In this document: piece after piece, positions 21,395-32,459 of the stretch
How the letters are laid out: each line of letters starts with the position of its first letter
How positions within the stretch are numbered: position 1 is the first letter of the stretch
Assembly (NCBI GenBank): GCA_024364735.1
Contig: JAGFNQ010001121.1
Coordinates: 312,239-376,238, forward strand
Direction: 5' to 3'
Length of the DNA: 64,000 nucleotides
DNA from: Boesenbergia rotunda
Lineage: Eukaryota > Streptophyta > Magnoliopsida > Zingiberales > Zingiberaceae
The notes under the pieces: model-generated
Database searches by the model: none
Seen by the model: the letters and a program-made list of their open reading frames with translations, nothing else
Told to the model about the DNA's origin: nothing
Position numbers and translations under genes: made by a program

Positions 21395-23047
21395 CTATCT
21401 AACAATAAATATAGTTTTTAATTTGGCTCCCCCTGGACTAAAGCCACGATAATGGTTAGGCAAGATGTGAATATTGTCCTTGGGGATTCAATAATGATTT
21501 GATCCAGATTGTTGGTTCAGGCATAGTTTTGGTACCCATGCCTAAACTTTTGGTCTGGACTGGTTCAGTACAGCAAAATAGGATCTTTGTCTAGATTTGG
21601 TTCTATATCCAAGTCCGGATCGATTTAGAATTGATTTCTGCTTTCCAAGAATCATGTCAAGATTCTTGGAACCAGAGGTGAATCGTTCTAAGGCTGATAT
21701 AAGATCCTTAACCTGAGTTTTCAGGGAGGAGTTCTTTTTCTCAAGTTTTTCAACTTGAGTAGGAGTTCCTTCTTGAACCTTCTCGGTTAAGGGTTTAGAA
21801 TCAGCTCCCTCTTTCAGGAGTTTTACTTCCTGTCAGAGGGATTCGATTCGGAGTGTAGCTTTCGCCAAATCTCGAGAAAGATACGAAATTAGTTCATTTA
21901 ATTGACTTCTAGTAAATCCACTTACCTTGATTTTGCCATCTTCTGAAAAGGTCAGTCTGTCGTCGTCCTGTTCTGATTCTGACTCGGACTCGACTTCTTC
22001 TAAAGCGGTTAGAGCTAGTAGGTTCGACTGTGGGACCTCTTTTTCTTCTTCGGAGGAGGACTCGTCCCACGTTGCTTGAAGTGCCTTCTTCCTTCTATTT
22101 TTCTTGGTTTCCTTTAGGTTCGGACACTCCATCTTGTAGTGACCCTTCTTCTTGCACTCGTAGCAGGTTACGTTGGGCTTGTTCTTTTCGTTTGCGGGTA
22201 TAGCTGGTTCATCCCTTCTTCAGCTGACTTTCCGCTTGTTGGTTTGGTTCTTCAATTCTTTGTAGTAGTTTCTTGCCAGTCGAACCAGCTTTGGTCGATC
22301 TCCTTCTTCATCCTCTGAGTCTGAGTCTGAGTTAGACTCTGGTTCAGGTTGAGACTTTTTCTTTGTTGTCTTCCCAGTTTTACCTGCAACAAAGGCAATA
22401 CTTTTCTCGGCCAAATTGCAGTTAGTCTGTTCATGTAATTCTAATTCGGAGAACAATTCATCTAATTTTATTTTTGAAAGATCCCTTAAAACCTTGTATG
22501 CATCTACCATAGATGCCCACAAGGTGTTTCTCGGGAAAGCATTTAAAGCATACCTTATTAGGTCACGATTTTCTACCTTGTGACCAATGGTGTGAAAACC
22601 GTTCATTAGTTCTTGGATTCGAGCGTGAAGCTGAGCTGCTGTTTCGTTGTCGGCCATTTTGATGGTGTACAGCTTGTTCAGGAGCAGATCTCTCTTGCTG
22701 ATCCGAGTGTCTGATGTACCTTCGTGCAGCTCGATCAGTTTTCCCCACAGCTCCTTGGCACTGTTGAAAGGGCCCACCCGGTTCAGCTCCTCTTTTGTTA
22801 AGCCGCATTGTAGTGTCTGGGTCGCCTTTGCATCCGCTTCAATTTTCCGTTTCAGAGCGGTGTCCCACTCTGTGTAGCTTTGAGGTACTCCTTCAGCATT
22901 TTTGGGGATCTCCAGTCCGGACTGGATGATTATCCACATGTCCATCTGAGTTTTCAGGTGGACCTCCATTCGTCTTTTCCAGTAAGAAAAGTCTTCTCCA
23001 CTGAAAAGAGGAGGTCTGGCTGTGCTGAATCCTTCTTGCATGGCCAT
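21395..23047 (-). pseudogene. SIRE-type copia gag pseudogene
   Basis: The ATG at 23047 opens MAMQEGFSTARPPLFSGEDF, then SYWKRRMEVHLKTQ, a capsid core with TLQCGLTKEELNRVGPF and WASMVDAYKV, and an acidic segment; the frame ends near 22220 after a frameshift. In the next frame the knuckle CYECKKKGHYKMEC (CX2CX4HX4C) lies at about 22130-22175, followed by SSSEEEKEVPQSNLLALTAL and a stop near 21833. The coiled-coil C-terminus (LEKKNSSLKTQVKDL, GSKNLDMILGKQ, GLGYRTKSRQRS) runs to a stop at 21395. The full protein would be about 540 residues, normal for this lineage. It is the capsid/nucleocapsid precursor. Confidence 0.85.
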
Positions 23048-23294
23048 TAGGTATTTTATCTGAAAAAGAGATAAGAGAAAAAAAAACTTTGTCCCAAGAC
23101 TTGGTCTTGGTTAGTAGTGTGGGATAAAGAAAATTAAATATCGAGGGGTGTTGCACCAACCTCGATCAACGAGAAGAAATTCGAATGAAAAAAGAATATT
23201 AGAAGAAATTCGAACGAAAAAATATTAAAAAAATCTGAAAAATTTTCAAACTGGTGGTTGCACTAAATTTGAACTTCCCCGCTCTGATACCACT
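23048..23294 (-). other. Leader and primer binding site (SIRE 1)
   Basis: gctctgataccact at 23281-23294 is the reverse complement of agtggtatcagagc, complementary to initiator tRNA-Met. The leader between it and the gag ATG is non-coding and AT-rich. Confidence 0.85.
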
Positions 23295-24514
23295 TGTTGG
23301 ATCGAGAGAACCGATAGAGGGGGGTGAATATCGGAAAACGTTCGAATTTTAGAATTAGAGAAATTACGCAACGGAAATTAAAACAAACAAACGCAAACAC
23401 AGGTAGTTTTACTTGGTTCGGAGCCTAGGTCGACTCCTACTCCAAGGCCCACGGTCGTTGACCATTTTCTGCGGGCAATTCTATAAGTGCGCAAATCAGT
23501 TTATAAGATTGAATTTACAAGTATAGCAAAGTAAACTTTAAAAGAAAACTCTTCTTTTACCGACGTTCGATGTAGGTTGTCTTTTTCGGAGCAGCGGGAC
23601 GTCGTCGGCTCTTGAGTCTTGAGTCGGGAGGTTTTCGGAGCAGAGTGCGAGAGCAGAAGAGAGTGTATGTGTTGGAAGAATTGTTTGTTCGAAACCTTGG
23701 GGTCGAGGGCCCTTTTATAGGCCCTGGGGGCGCCCGGAACGTCGGGGGCGCCCCCCCCCCCCCCCCACGTGTCGGCCGATCCGCCTTTCACTCGGTCAGC
23801 TTCTGATCCCCTTCAAACTCGGGATCATATCTTGACCGGGGGCTCTCGGGACGCTGGGGGCGCCCGGGTTGACCGGGTCAGAGCTTATCCTTGGCTTCGC
23901 TTGCTTCTGCTTCGATGGCTTGCATAGGGGGCGCCCGGGACGCTGGGGGCGCCCGGGGAGCAGCGGGGGCGCCCGGGAGCACGGGGGCGCCCTGACCAAT
24001 AGCTGCAGAAACAGTTCTTTTACTTCGATTGTTTTGTGTTCACCTTGGGGACGCCCGGACACTCCGGGCTCCCTACTCAGCTGTTGCCTCACTCCTTTGA
24101 GGCTCTCTGAGCTGCAGACACTCCATTCCTTTGGTCATGCATCAGGGTTAGTCCAAACAACATAAAGTAATAATATTTAAGTTTTATACAGCCTCAGCTA
24201 TCTTGGTTCTGACTTTGGGCCTCCCAAATGGAGCCCTAGGTCAAACCGACGCATACTATTCCCTCGACGGGGAACGCGTCCTCACCTACTCCTCTCGGGA
24301 GAATGTACCTGATGCCAACCGGCTCCTCCGATTGGACTTTTGCCCAGCGATCCTTTGCCAGGTCTTGGATACCAAGCTGTCCTTCGCCCGGTGCCTAGCA
24401 TTCCTTCGCCAGGTCTTCAGTCCCAAGCTGTCCTTCGCCTGGTGCCTAGCAGTCCTTCGCTAGGGCTTCAGTACTCTGGCATTCCTTCGCCAGTGCGTAG
24501 CAGTCCTTCTCTAG
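23295..24514 (-). repeat. 5' LTR of SIRE-type element, cut at U3
   Basis: Starts TGTTGGATCGAGAG beside the primer site. It matches 14644-16005 through the TATA box (23711-23720), GGCGCCC palindromes and the 'cctagcagtccttcgctagg' units. At 24514 it stops at an N, about 170 bp before the expected TG terminus. Confidence 0.85.
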
Positions 24515-24515
24515 N
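24515..24515. other. Ambiguous base N: probable assembly gap or misjoin
   Basis: The only N seen in the window. To the left is U3 of one LTR; to the right, without transition, gag C-terminal codons of a different SIRE copy. The two sides cannot be neighbours in an intact element. Confidence 0.75.
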
Positions 24516-25587
24516 GAATGTCAGCTTGCCGTCGTCCCGTTCCGAGTCTGAGTCAGTCTCGATTTGATCCGAAGCGGTCAGGGCTAGAAGATTGGACTGA
24601 GGTGCTTCTTCTTCTTCTTCTGAGGAAGACTCGTCCCAGGTTGCTTGGAGTGCCTTCTTCTTTCTGTTCTTTTTGGACTCCTTTAGACTTGGACATTCAG
24701 TCTTGTAGTGGCCCTTCTTCTTGCATTCGTAGCAGGTTACGTTGGGCTTTTGTTTGTCAGTTGCCGGTTCATCTTGTCCGTCCTTTCTTCGGCTTGTTCT
24801 CCGTGTGTTAGTTTGGTTCTTCAACTTTTTGTAGTAGCTTCGAGCTAGCCGGACCAGTTCTGATTGATCTTCTTCTTGATCTTCTATTTCTGAATCTGAG
24901 GTAGATTCAGGTTCAACTTGAATTTTCTTCTTGGTCATTTTCCCTGTTTTCCCTGCAAAAAAGGCTATACTTTTCTCGACCAAATTGGAGTTAGTCTGTT
25001 CATGCAGCTCAAGTTCAGAAAATAACTCATCTAGCTTAATTTTTGAAAGATCCCTAGAGACCTTGTATGCATCTACCATAGATGCCCACAAGGTGGTCCT
25101 AGGGAATGCGTTTAGGGCGTACCTTATCAGATCACGGTTTTGAACCTGGTGACCTATTGCGTGAAGACCATTCATCAGCTCCTGGATTCTGGCGTGGAGC
25201 TGGGCTGCTGTCTCGTTATCTGCCATTTTGATAGTGAAGAGCTTGTTCAGTAGCAAGTCTCGTTTGCTGATCCTTGTATCTGAAGTTCCTTCGTGGAGTT
25301 CAATCAATTTAGCCTACGCGGTTCAGCTCTTCTTTCGTTAGTCCACATTGTAGAGTTTGGGTTGCTTTGGCGTCAGCTTCAATCTTTCGTTTAAGGGCAG
25401 TGTCCCATTCTGAGTAGTCTTGTGGTACACCTTCAGCATTGGTGGGAATCATCAGTCCAGACTGGATGATTATCCACATTTCCACCTGAGTTTTCAGGTG
25501 GACCTCCATTCGACTTTTCCAGTAGGGAAAGTCTTCTCCACTGAAAAGTGGAGGTCTGGCGGTGCTAAATCCTTCTTGGATAGACAT
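24516..25587 (-). pseudogene. SIRE-type gag pseudogene with internal deletion
   Basis: The ATG at 25587 opens MSIQEGFSTARPPLFSGEDF and YWKSRMEVHLKTQ. At about 25307-25315 roughly 35-40 bp that gag of the neighbouring element has (encoding PFNSAKELWG) are missing, which shifts the frame. After it, HEGTSDTRISKRDLLLNKLF, WASMVDAYKVSRDLSKIK and the knuckle CYECKKKGHYKTEC (about 24700-24745) are intact, followed by the acidic SSSEEEEEAPQSNLLALTAS. The sequence is cut at the N before the coiled coil. It is one frameshift away from open, but truncated anyway. Confidence 0.85.
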
Positions 25588-25792
25588 TTGTTACTGAAAT
25601 AAAAGTAAACAACAAAAATATTTCCAAGACTGGTCTTGATTAGTAGCGCGGGAAGAAATAATCAAACACAGATTTCAAGGGGTGTTGCAACCAAAAACTC
25701 GAACGAAGATTTTTTTTTATTTTAAAAAAAATGAGAGAGAAAAAAAATCCGAAAATATTCAAACTGGTGGTTGCACCAGGTTTGACTTCCCC

Positions 25793-25806
25793 GCTCTGAT
25801 ACCACT
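25793..25806 (-). other. Primer binding site (SIRE 2)
   Basis: gctctgataccact, reverse complement of agtggtatcagagc, directly adjoining the LTR. Confidence 0.85.
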
Positions 25807-27066
25807 TGTTGGATCGAGAAATGCGAGAGAGGGGGGGGTGAATGTCGCATTCGTTCGGATTTAAAAAGAGCGGGTGCGCAGCGGAAATAAAAGAGAACAC
25901 AACAACGCAAACACAGCCGGTTTACTTGGTTCGGAGCCTGGGTCGACTCCTACTCCAAGGCCCACGGTCGTTGACCGTTTTCTGCGGGCAATTCTATAAG
26001 TTCGCAAAAGTTTACACACAAATAATAATAAAAATATTCTCGTAAACTTAAATACAACTCTTGTTACCGACGTCCGGTGAAGATTGAAGTTCTGGAGCAG
26101 CGGGACGTCGTCGGCTTGAGTTGGCAGCTTTCTGGAGCGTGTCGTGGAAGCAGAAGAGCGTAGAATTGTCGAAGGAATTGGTTGTTCAAGAATAGGGTCA
26201 AGGCCCTCTTTATATAGGGCAGGGGGCGCCCGACATGCTCGGGGCGCCCCCCACGTGGCTCTTGATCCGGCGAGCCCTCTGGTCAAGGCTGATCTCTTCA
26301 TCTTCGGGATCAGCTTTGACCGGGGCGCTCGACGCGCGCGGGGCGCCCGGTTGACCGGTCAAAGCGTCATCTTCAGGGCTTCGCGAGAGTGAGCTGCAGC
26401 AGCCTTCAGTGGCGTGGCACAGTGGGCGCCCGAGACACGCGGGGCGCCCGACATGCGGGGCGTTTACCTCTCTGCTGACTTTGGGTTGACTCTGGGGCGC
26501 CCGACACATCCGAGGCGCCCTACTCAGCTACGGCCTCACTCCTTTGAGGCTCTCTGAGCTGCAGAAACACAGTCCTTCGGTCCTGCATCCAGGGTTAGTC
26601 CAAAACAGCAAATAATAAGTTAGTTAAAATAGCCTTAGCTGTCTTGGTTCTGACTTTGGATCTCCAAAATGGAGCCCTAGGTCGAACCGACACCTAATGT
26701 TCCCTCGAGGGGAACGCGTCCTCACCTACTCCTCTCGGGAGAGTTTTACCTGGTGCCAACCGGATCCTCCAGTTGGACTTTTGCCCAGCAGTCCTTCGCC
26801 AGGTCTTGAGTTACCAAGCTTCCCTTCGCTTGGTGCCTAGCAGCCCTTCGCTAGGTTTTTTCTTCTGGCAGCCCTTCGCCAGTGCCTAGCATTCCTTCGC
26901 TAGGGCTTGTCCTGTCTGGCAGTCCTTCGCCAGTGCCTAGCATTCCTTCACTAGGGCTTTTCCTGTACACTCAAGAAACTCGTTAGACAACCATTAACCC
27001 TTAACTTTTGAACCTTTTTGCCAATATCAAAACACAGGTTTGACTTGGGTGCATACTGCACCAACA
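25807..27066 (-). repeat. 5' LTR of second SIRE element
   Basis: From TGTTGGATCGAGAAATG to ..tactgcaccaaca. On the minus strand it has tandem cctagca..ttcgctagg units (26780-26960), GGGGCGCCCGA-type palindromes (26220-26520) and a TATA box (cctatataaagagg, 26206-26218). The closing block 'gagaggggggggtgaatg' lies at 25826-25845. Confidence 0.85.
26206..26520 (-). promoter_or_regulatory. U3 promoter: GC palindrome array plus TATA box
   Basis: GGGCGCCCG-type palindromes recur about six times on the upstream side of the TATA box at 26206-26218. The cores differ slightly from those of the 14644 LTR, yet position and spacing are the same. Confidence 0.65.
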
Positions 27067-27561
27067 ATATCTTCATATTCGGATGTGGATGATGCTTTTT
27101 TTTTCTTCTTTATCTCTATTCTTCTCTACTTGAGCCACTTCATGATCATTTTGACTTATCTTTTTGGGCTCTTCTTCTTATGTAAGCTTTGGTTCTTCCC
27201 ATAGAACCATCTTGACTTTGCTTCACAAATCGTGGGTGTTCTCATAATTACCTACACGACTCATTATATTATTAGGCAAAATATCTATTAAAATTGATAT
27301 TACCTTATTATTTGCTTTTGATCGTAACTGTCGCTCCTCGATCCAATATCATGGTTAGAGCTTCTTCCCTTTCTTGTCTCTCGGAACTTCGAACGGTTTC
27401 TCAATTGTCATACTTATATCCCAATCCGTTTCGAAGAAGACCTTCATCTTCATCGTCCAAAAGGTGATATTGTATAGTCCTCCTCCTTTAAATTTTGGCG
27501 GAACTACAAAATCAACCATCTTCTTTGCCTCCTCGGCGGTTAGTCCTATGGAGAGTGACCT
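27067..27561 (-). pseudogene. Copia gag N-terminal remnant (minus)
   Basis: The minus strand reads LTAEEAKKMVDFVVPPKFKG, NITFWTMKMKVFFETDWDIS and IEKPFEVPRDKKGKKL, then, after a frame change, KANNKVISILIDILPNNIMS and VGNYENTHDLWSKVKMVL. This is the capsid N-terminus of a copia gag of a lineage other than the SIRE elements beside it. The sequence is cut at 27067 by the SIRE LTR. No good start codon is visible upstream of KKMVDF. It belongs to the element whose LTR is at 27576-28552. Confidence 0.7.
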
Positions 27562-27575
27562 GCTTTGATACCACT
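27562..27575 (-). other. Primer binding site (minus copia)
   Basis: gctttgataccact, reverse complement of agtggtatcaaagc, one base from the consensus, adjoining the LTR at 27576. Confidence 0.75.
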
Positions 27576-28552
27576 TGTACGGGATCAGATGGCTATCTAG
27601 AGGGGGGTGAATAGACATTGCCCTGTAATCACTTAGTTCTCTTCCTACAACGTTAGTGTGCGCAAGCGAAAATATAATTAACTGAAACACTAACAAGAAG
27701 AGACAAACGGTTTAACATGGTTCGGAGATAAATCTCCTACTTCACAGCTGTCCGTAAGGTGGACAATCTCGATCCGTTGGTAAATGGTTCCACAAAAAAC
27801 CTCCGATTAGCTCATGTAGCTCCTTGTGGGCAGAAAAATCTCGCCACAACCTCGCACAAAACCTCTGAGAGCTTAGACTACAAATTGGCCTTTAACCAAG
27901 TCCAATTTCGTCAACCCTAGCCAGCCAAACCGAACTCTCTTAAATAGAACTCGTTTGCTGAACTAGCCGTTACTAGTCGACTAGTGTCAACCCTAGTCGA
28001 CTGCTCCAGTCGAATTTGAACGTTACAACTTAACGTTCGAATTCCAGTCGACACCAGTTAATTGCTTCTAGCAGTAGTCGACTGCTCAAATCCTAAACTT
28101 AGGGTTTCCCTTCCCGAGTACATTTCACTTGCACTCGGACCCTCATAACTTATTTGACTCTTCTTTGCAACCTTGACTATTACCTTCAAGCCTTCTTTGC
28201 TTTGTCTCTCGTCCCTCGGATGCATACAATCCCATAGCTCGTCTCCATGTCATCCTTCGTGTTTGTCTTTGGCTCTCGTCGCTCGGATACATACAAGCTC
28301 GCGACTTATTCTCATGTCATCCTTCACGTATGCCTCGAAATACGCTTCCCTCAAATCATTGTTGTTGTCTTGTCCATGGTCTCTCAGATGCACCATCCTT
28401 CACCGGACCCGAAACCATCAAGCTGAGTCTATGTATAACCTGCAGAACTTGCACACTCAAATACACATATCAAATACAAGGGCAGACCTAACATAAACCC
28501 TTTGCCAAAATATCAAAACACATGGTTACATGGACCATAGATTGCCTCAACA
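27576..28552 (-). repeat. 5' LTR of minus copia, AGTCGACT family
   Basis: Runs from TGTACGGGATCAG to ..gattgcctcaaca. On the minus strand it begins TGTTGAGGCAAT like the solo LTR at 34868, so both are one family in opposite orientation. U3 carries several agtcgact palindromes (27975-28085), with an AT-rich cttaaata at 27936-27945 on the downstream side. The right flank acttt is the first codon stretch of the copia pol remnant. Confidence 0.75.
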
Positions 28553-29316
28553 ACTTTTGCCCTTGTTGCTAAAATGACCACTGTTCGTATCTTAATTATT
28601 GTTTCTTCTATTCATCGATCGAAAATATCTCAGATGAATGTCAAGAATGCCTTCTTAAATTGTGATCTTCAAGAAGAAGTGTATATGATGCTTCCTCCTA
28701 GAGTTGCTCACCAATCTGGTGAAGTTTTTAGGCTTCACAAAGCTCTCTATAGACTCAAACAAGTACCTTGTGCTTGGTTTGTGAAGTTTTCCATGGCAAT
28801 TACCTCTCTTGGCTTTCGTCCTAGTAATCATGATTCAGCTTTTTTTGTCAAATGTACGCGTGCAAGTCGTATACTTTTATCTTTATATATGGATGACATG
28901 ATAATTACTGGTAATGATTTTGATGGAATTGATCTTTGAAGTTTGAATTGGTTCATTGCTTTGCTATGAAAGACTTAGGTCTACTACGCTATTTTTTGGG
29001 GATCAAGATCGCAACTTCTCTAAAAGGTTATCTCTTGTCTCAGTTAAAATATATAGGTGATCTATTTGAGTGTGCGCGTCTCACAATAGAGTAGTTGATA
29101 CTCCCTTTGAGACTAATGCTCTGTACTCTCTATCACATGATTCTCCTTTGCCATATCCTAGCCTCTATTGTACAGTTGTGGAAAGCTTGGTTTATCTTAT
29201 TGTGACTCGTCCTGATATTGTGTATGTTGTGCATTTAGTTAGTTAGCTTGTCGCTGCACCTACCACAGTTCATTGGGTTGTTGTTCTTCATATTCTCCGG
29301 TATTTTCGGGGAACTT
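28553..29316 (+). pseudogene. Copia reverse transcriptase / RNase H remnant
   Basis: Plus strand from 28553: TFALVAKMTTVRILIIVSSI, MNVKNAFLNCDLQEEVYMML, EVFRLHKALYRLKQVPCAWF and LYMDDMIITGNDFDGI (YMDD motif, about 28885-28905). After a frame change near 28935 comes MKDLGLLRYFLGIKIATSLK and later LVYLIVTRPDIVYVVHLVS and LRYFRGTL. Both ends are cut exactly by other insertions: an LTR on the left and the Tekay-like LTR on the right. The lineage differs from the SIRE elements. It is the oldest layer of the nest to its right. Confidence 0.85.
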
Positions 29317-32300
29317 TGTTAAATCCAAAACTTTATCATCGCTCAGGAGAATATTTCAGAAAAAGGACCTAGGATTTTCGAGCTCTTAGACGAAGTTTAG
29401 GGGATTTAAATGATTAAAACTAAACCTTAAAGGGGTTGTTTGCTAAAATGTTCAAATTTAGGGGTGCAATTCGAATTAACTATGAAGGTTGGGCTTAAAT
29501 GCAAAATGACCTCGAATAAGAGCCGGTTAGGGCTCTATTTCCGCCGTATTTCTCTCCTTCCCTACCCGATCGAAGCCGCCACCACGACCATTGCCTGATC
29601 CACCACTCCGGCGAATCACACCCTTGGGGTCTAGCGAGCGACTGGGTTACGACTTCCTCGATTGCCAAATCACCTTGTGAGTAGGAGCTAGGGCTTCGCC
29701 GCAGGCGTTTTAGGGCACAGCTGTGGTCAAGTCGGTCGACGACACCCTCACGCGGTCGGAGCCCCACCGGAGGTCAGCTAGGGTTCACTTAGCCAGGAAC
29801 TCGAGAGCCGATACATCGCCGATCAGTGGTTGGTCTTGGTTCAAGGGAGTGACACCGATAGCAACTTGGGTAAGGGTTCCTCTAGCTGATACGATCATGT
29901 ATACAATAATTGGATCTGTGGTTGAGAATGAATCGAATCCTTGTGTGCGCTAGCAGATTGGATTCTGGAAATTGGAATTGGAAATGGGGCTCCAATCCCT
30001 CATCTTCTGCTTGTTGTGAGGGTCTGCAACTGGGATTTGAGGTAAGGGATGAGTTGATTGTTTTAGCTCCTTATGTTGTCTCTGATTGAAACTTTTATTC
30101 CGTGAGGGATCTGGGAATTGGAGTGTGATTTGGTTTGTTGTAGCAACTCCTCCTTCTTGGATTTGCTACTGAAACTTATGCATATGTTCCTGGTTGGTGT
30201 ATGCCATTTTTCTGTGCGATCAGGAGCTCTTGTTGTGGAGACCGGCTTGGTCTCAGGTAAGGTGGTGTTTTTCTAGACCGGCTAGCTCTGTTTATTTCCC
30301 TATGATGGAGTAGCTACAGTGAGTTCTATTCGAGTTGTTGGGATTTCGATCTCCATCTAATTGAGCTCCACACTTACATAGATTCATCAGGTCCGGGCTT
30401 GAGAAACTATTTTGAATTTGATGGTTGGATGTGGATCTGTGTTTTGGGTTGGGTTAGGTTTAGATTAAACCTAAGTTGAACCGGATTGTGATAGTTTGGT
30501 TTAATTAGGGATTAATTAGTAATGAAGGATTCAAACCTAACAACCTAATCTTGATGAGGTTGAATTGGAAATAAATCTAAACCTTAAGTACGTGGGGTAG
30601 TTAAGGACCTTTCCATTTAATTAGATGTGATTAAATGAAAAGGCAATGGTAGGGGTAACCCCAACACGGTTTAGGGATTAATTAGCTGATTATTATTTGT
30701 TTGCAATAACTAATTAAATATGTCCTTGATACAGGGACTTGACTTGGATTTATTGCTGCTTATTTTGGCGGGTGGTTCTTTCTGCTTTTGATACGGACTT
30801 CTACTCTTGGAGGCGGGTACTTCTTGTTTGTATTTGTAGTTCCACTTTATCTTTATGCATGGCTAGTTGCTATTTATGTAGTAGGCTGTTATTGACCTTT
30901 ATTTGCTACCGTTTGTTATTCTGCTTGATACTTATGCTTGACCTTGGATATGATCTAAATTTTGCTTCTATACAGTCTCGTTTATTTATTATTTGATTCT
31001 GTATAACATTGGTATGACATGAGTATGTAGATGTAGAATAGCAGACCACTGTATGGTTGCATTGATTGTGTCTAATCATACTTGCACGTGTGTCTAGATA
31101 TGGACTGATTGGGTTATTATGGCATGTCATTTGATATCTACATTGATTTGATTGCTGTTATTACTTGCATGTGCTCCTAGACGTATGATGGTTACGTTAT
31201 TATACCTGTGATCGACCTGTGTATGATAGGTTGTGTTATGTATGATGACCTGGTAGGGGTTGCATGTGTGAGAGTCATGCACCATACCTGCACTGTTGCA
31301 TGCCGGCGATCAGCGACTCCCTTGTGGTTGAGCCTATCGTCTTCCGGTACATGATATGCACACACGACCACTCATGGGTTAGTGGATACCATTGGGTGTG
31401 TGCATTTGCTCTGTACTGCTCCGCTCGACCGCTCATGGGTAGTGGTTTCAGAGCGTGGTAGCATGCAGGAATTCCTTCTCATTCCATAGACTAGAGGAGA
31501 TGAGAGCGACGCTCCGTCATATATACATGGGGTAGGGGGTGGTCCCCTGCCAGCATCCTATCCACTCGGTCACTCAGGAGCAGTGATAGCAGGGTGTGTA
31601 CAGTGTCATAGCTCTACCCACTCGGCCGACACAGTATCGCCTGTCTCGGTGGCTTGATTGGTGTCAGGGGTGACCATGACATTGCATCATGTGCATATGA
31701 TGCATTGTGCATTTTGATTGTAATTGCTATATTTATTTGCTGCACTTGTTTGACATGCATGTACAGGATATGCTTATGTGTGGTTTGATGACCCTACACT
31801 TACTCGTGTGGTACAAGTCCTTTTATGGTCAGTATAGACTGATTTCTGGTATGTACAGTCAGTTGTTACTTTCAGTTATGCATATTCTGCTATTCCTGTT
31901 GAGACTGTATCCTGTTGTTTCTTTATAGCTTATTCAGCTATTTTGTTGGTCATGCATATCTTTCTATATACCCGCAGAGTCTACTTGGACTCACCACCCG
32001 TCACAATGTTTTTGTTTTCAGGTTGACAGCTCGCCGGAGGAGCCCAGTTGCCGGTCCCGGGACCCCACGACTCCATTTGGATGGGTGCTTCTGCTAGTTT
32101 TGTTTCTTTTAATAGCATTGTCTATGTTTTGTATTCGTTTTGTTACCGTGGGCTTGTATTGGATTTATTCTTGTGGTATTGTATTCTTGAGTCCTCTGTT
32201 GGACTATGTGTTGGTTGTTTTGTTGCGCGTCTGCCCTGGGGGCAGCTCAGGTGAGTGTCACGGATTTTTGGTGTTGCGATATTTTCATTTTCCATATATT

Positions 32301-32436
32301 AGATATCTATTTTGAGGCCTGAGGCCTAATTATAAACTGCGTGTGTTGTTTGTATGTGTAAATTATCCGCCGGACAGGGGAGATGTTGTCCGATTTTATA
32401 TTGGATCAGCGGCTCTAATGGTCTCGGGGTGTGACA
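29317..32436 (+). repeat. 5' LTR of Tekay-like element (3.1 kb)
   Basis: Starts tgttaaatccaaaactttat (repeated at 34402 as tgttaaatccgaaacttt) and ends ggggtgtgaca before the primer site. The middle (31260-31660) has imperfect repeats around accactcatgggtagtgg. No protein-coding potential was judged real in it; the open frames on both strands are short and lack recognisable motifs. Confidence 0.8.
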
Positions 32437-32444
32437 ATTTATTT

Positions 32445-32459
32445 TGGTATCAGAGCCCA
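32445..32459 (+). other. Primer binding site (tRNA-Met type)
   Basis: tggtatcagagcccag, nine bases after the LTR end, fits the usual site of Tekay elements. Confidence 0.8.

Larger units (their letters stand above)
14644..24514 (-). mobile_element. SIRE/Maximus-type Ty1/copia element, nearly complete
   Basis: Read on the minus strand: 5' LTR (23295-24514, cut at its U3 end by an N), primer site, leader, gag, spacer, protease-integrase-reverse transcriptase-RNase H, long AT-rich 3' region, polypurine tract, 3' LTR (14644-16005). The two LTRs are closely similar and share U3 palindromes and tandem units. All domains are present, but gag and pol each carry frameshifts, so it is a dead copy of a once autonomous element. 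The left flank is gcttt; no matching right flank exists because of the N. Confidence 0.85.
24516..27066 (-). mobile_element. Second SIRE-type copia element, 5' part only
   Basis: Minus strand: 5' LTR (25807-27066), primer site (25793-25806), leader (25588-25792) and most of gag (24516-25587). The C-terminus of gag, pol and the 3' LTR are missing at the N. It is a different subfamily copy: its LTR differs clearly from 14644-16005 while keeping the same layout. On the right it interrupts a minus copia gag (27067 onwards) with flank atatc; no matching left flank is available. Confidence 0.8.

Noticed and set aside
29495..29767. Open frame in the Tekay-like LTR, repeated in the 3' LTR at 34612-34906
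   Set aside because: The repetition follows from LTR duplication; no start context, motif or conserved frame supports a protein.
31264..32315. Several hydrophobic open frames in the Tekay-like LTR that look like membrane proteins
   Set aside because: T-rich DNA gives Leu/Phe/Val codons in any frame; frames are short, overlap each other and show no promoter, splice pattern or conservation I could see.
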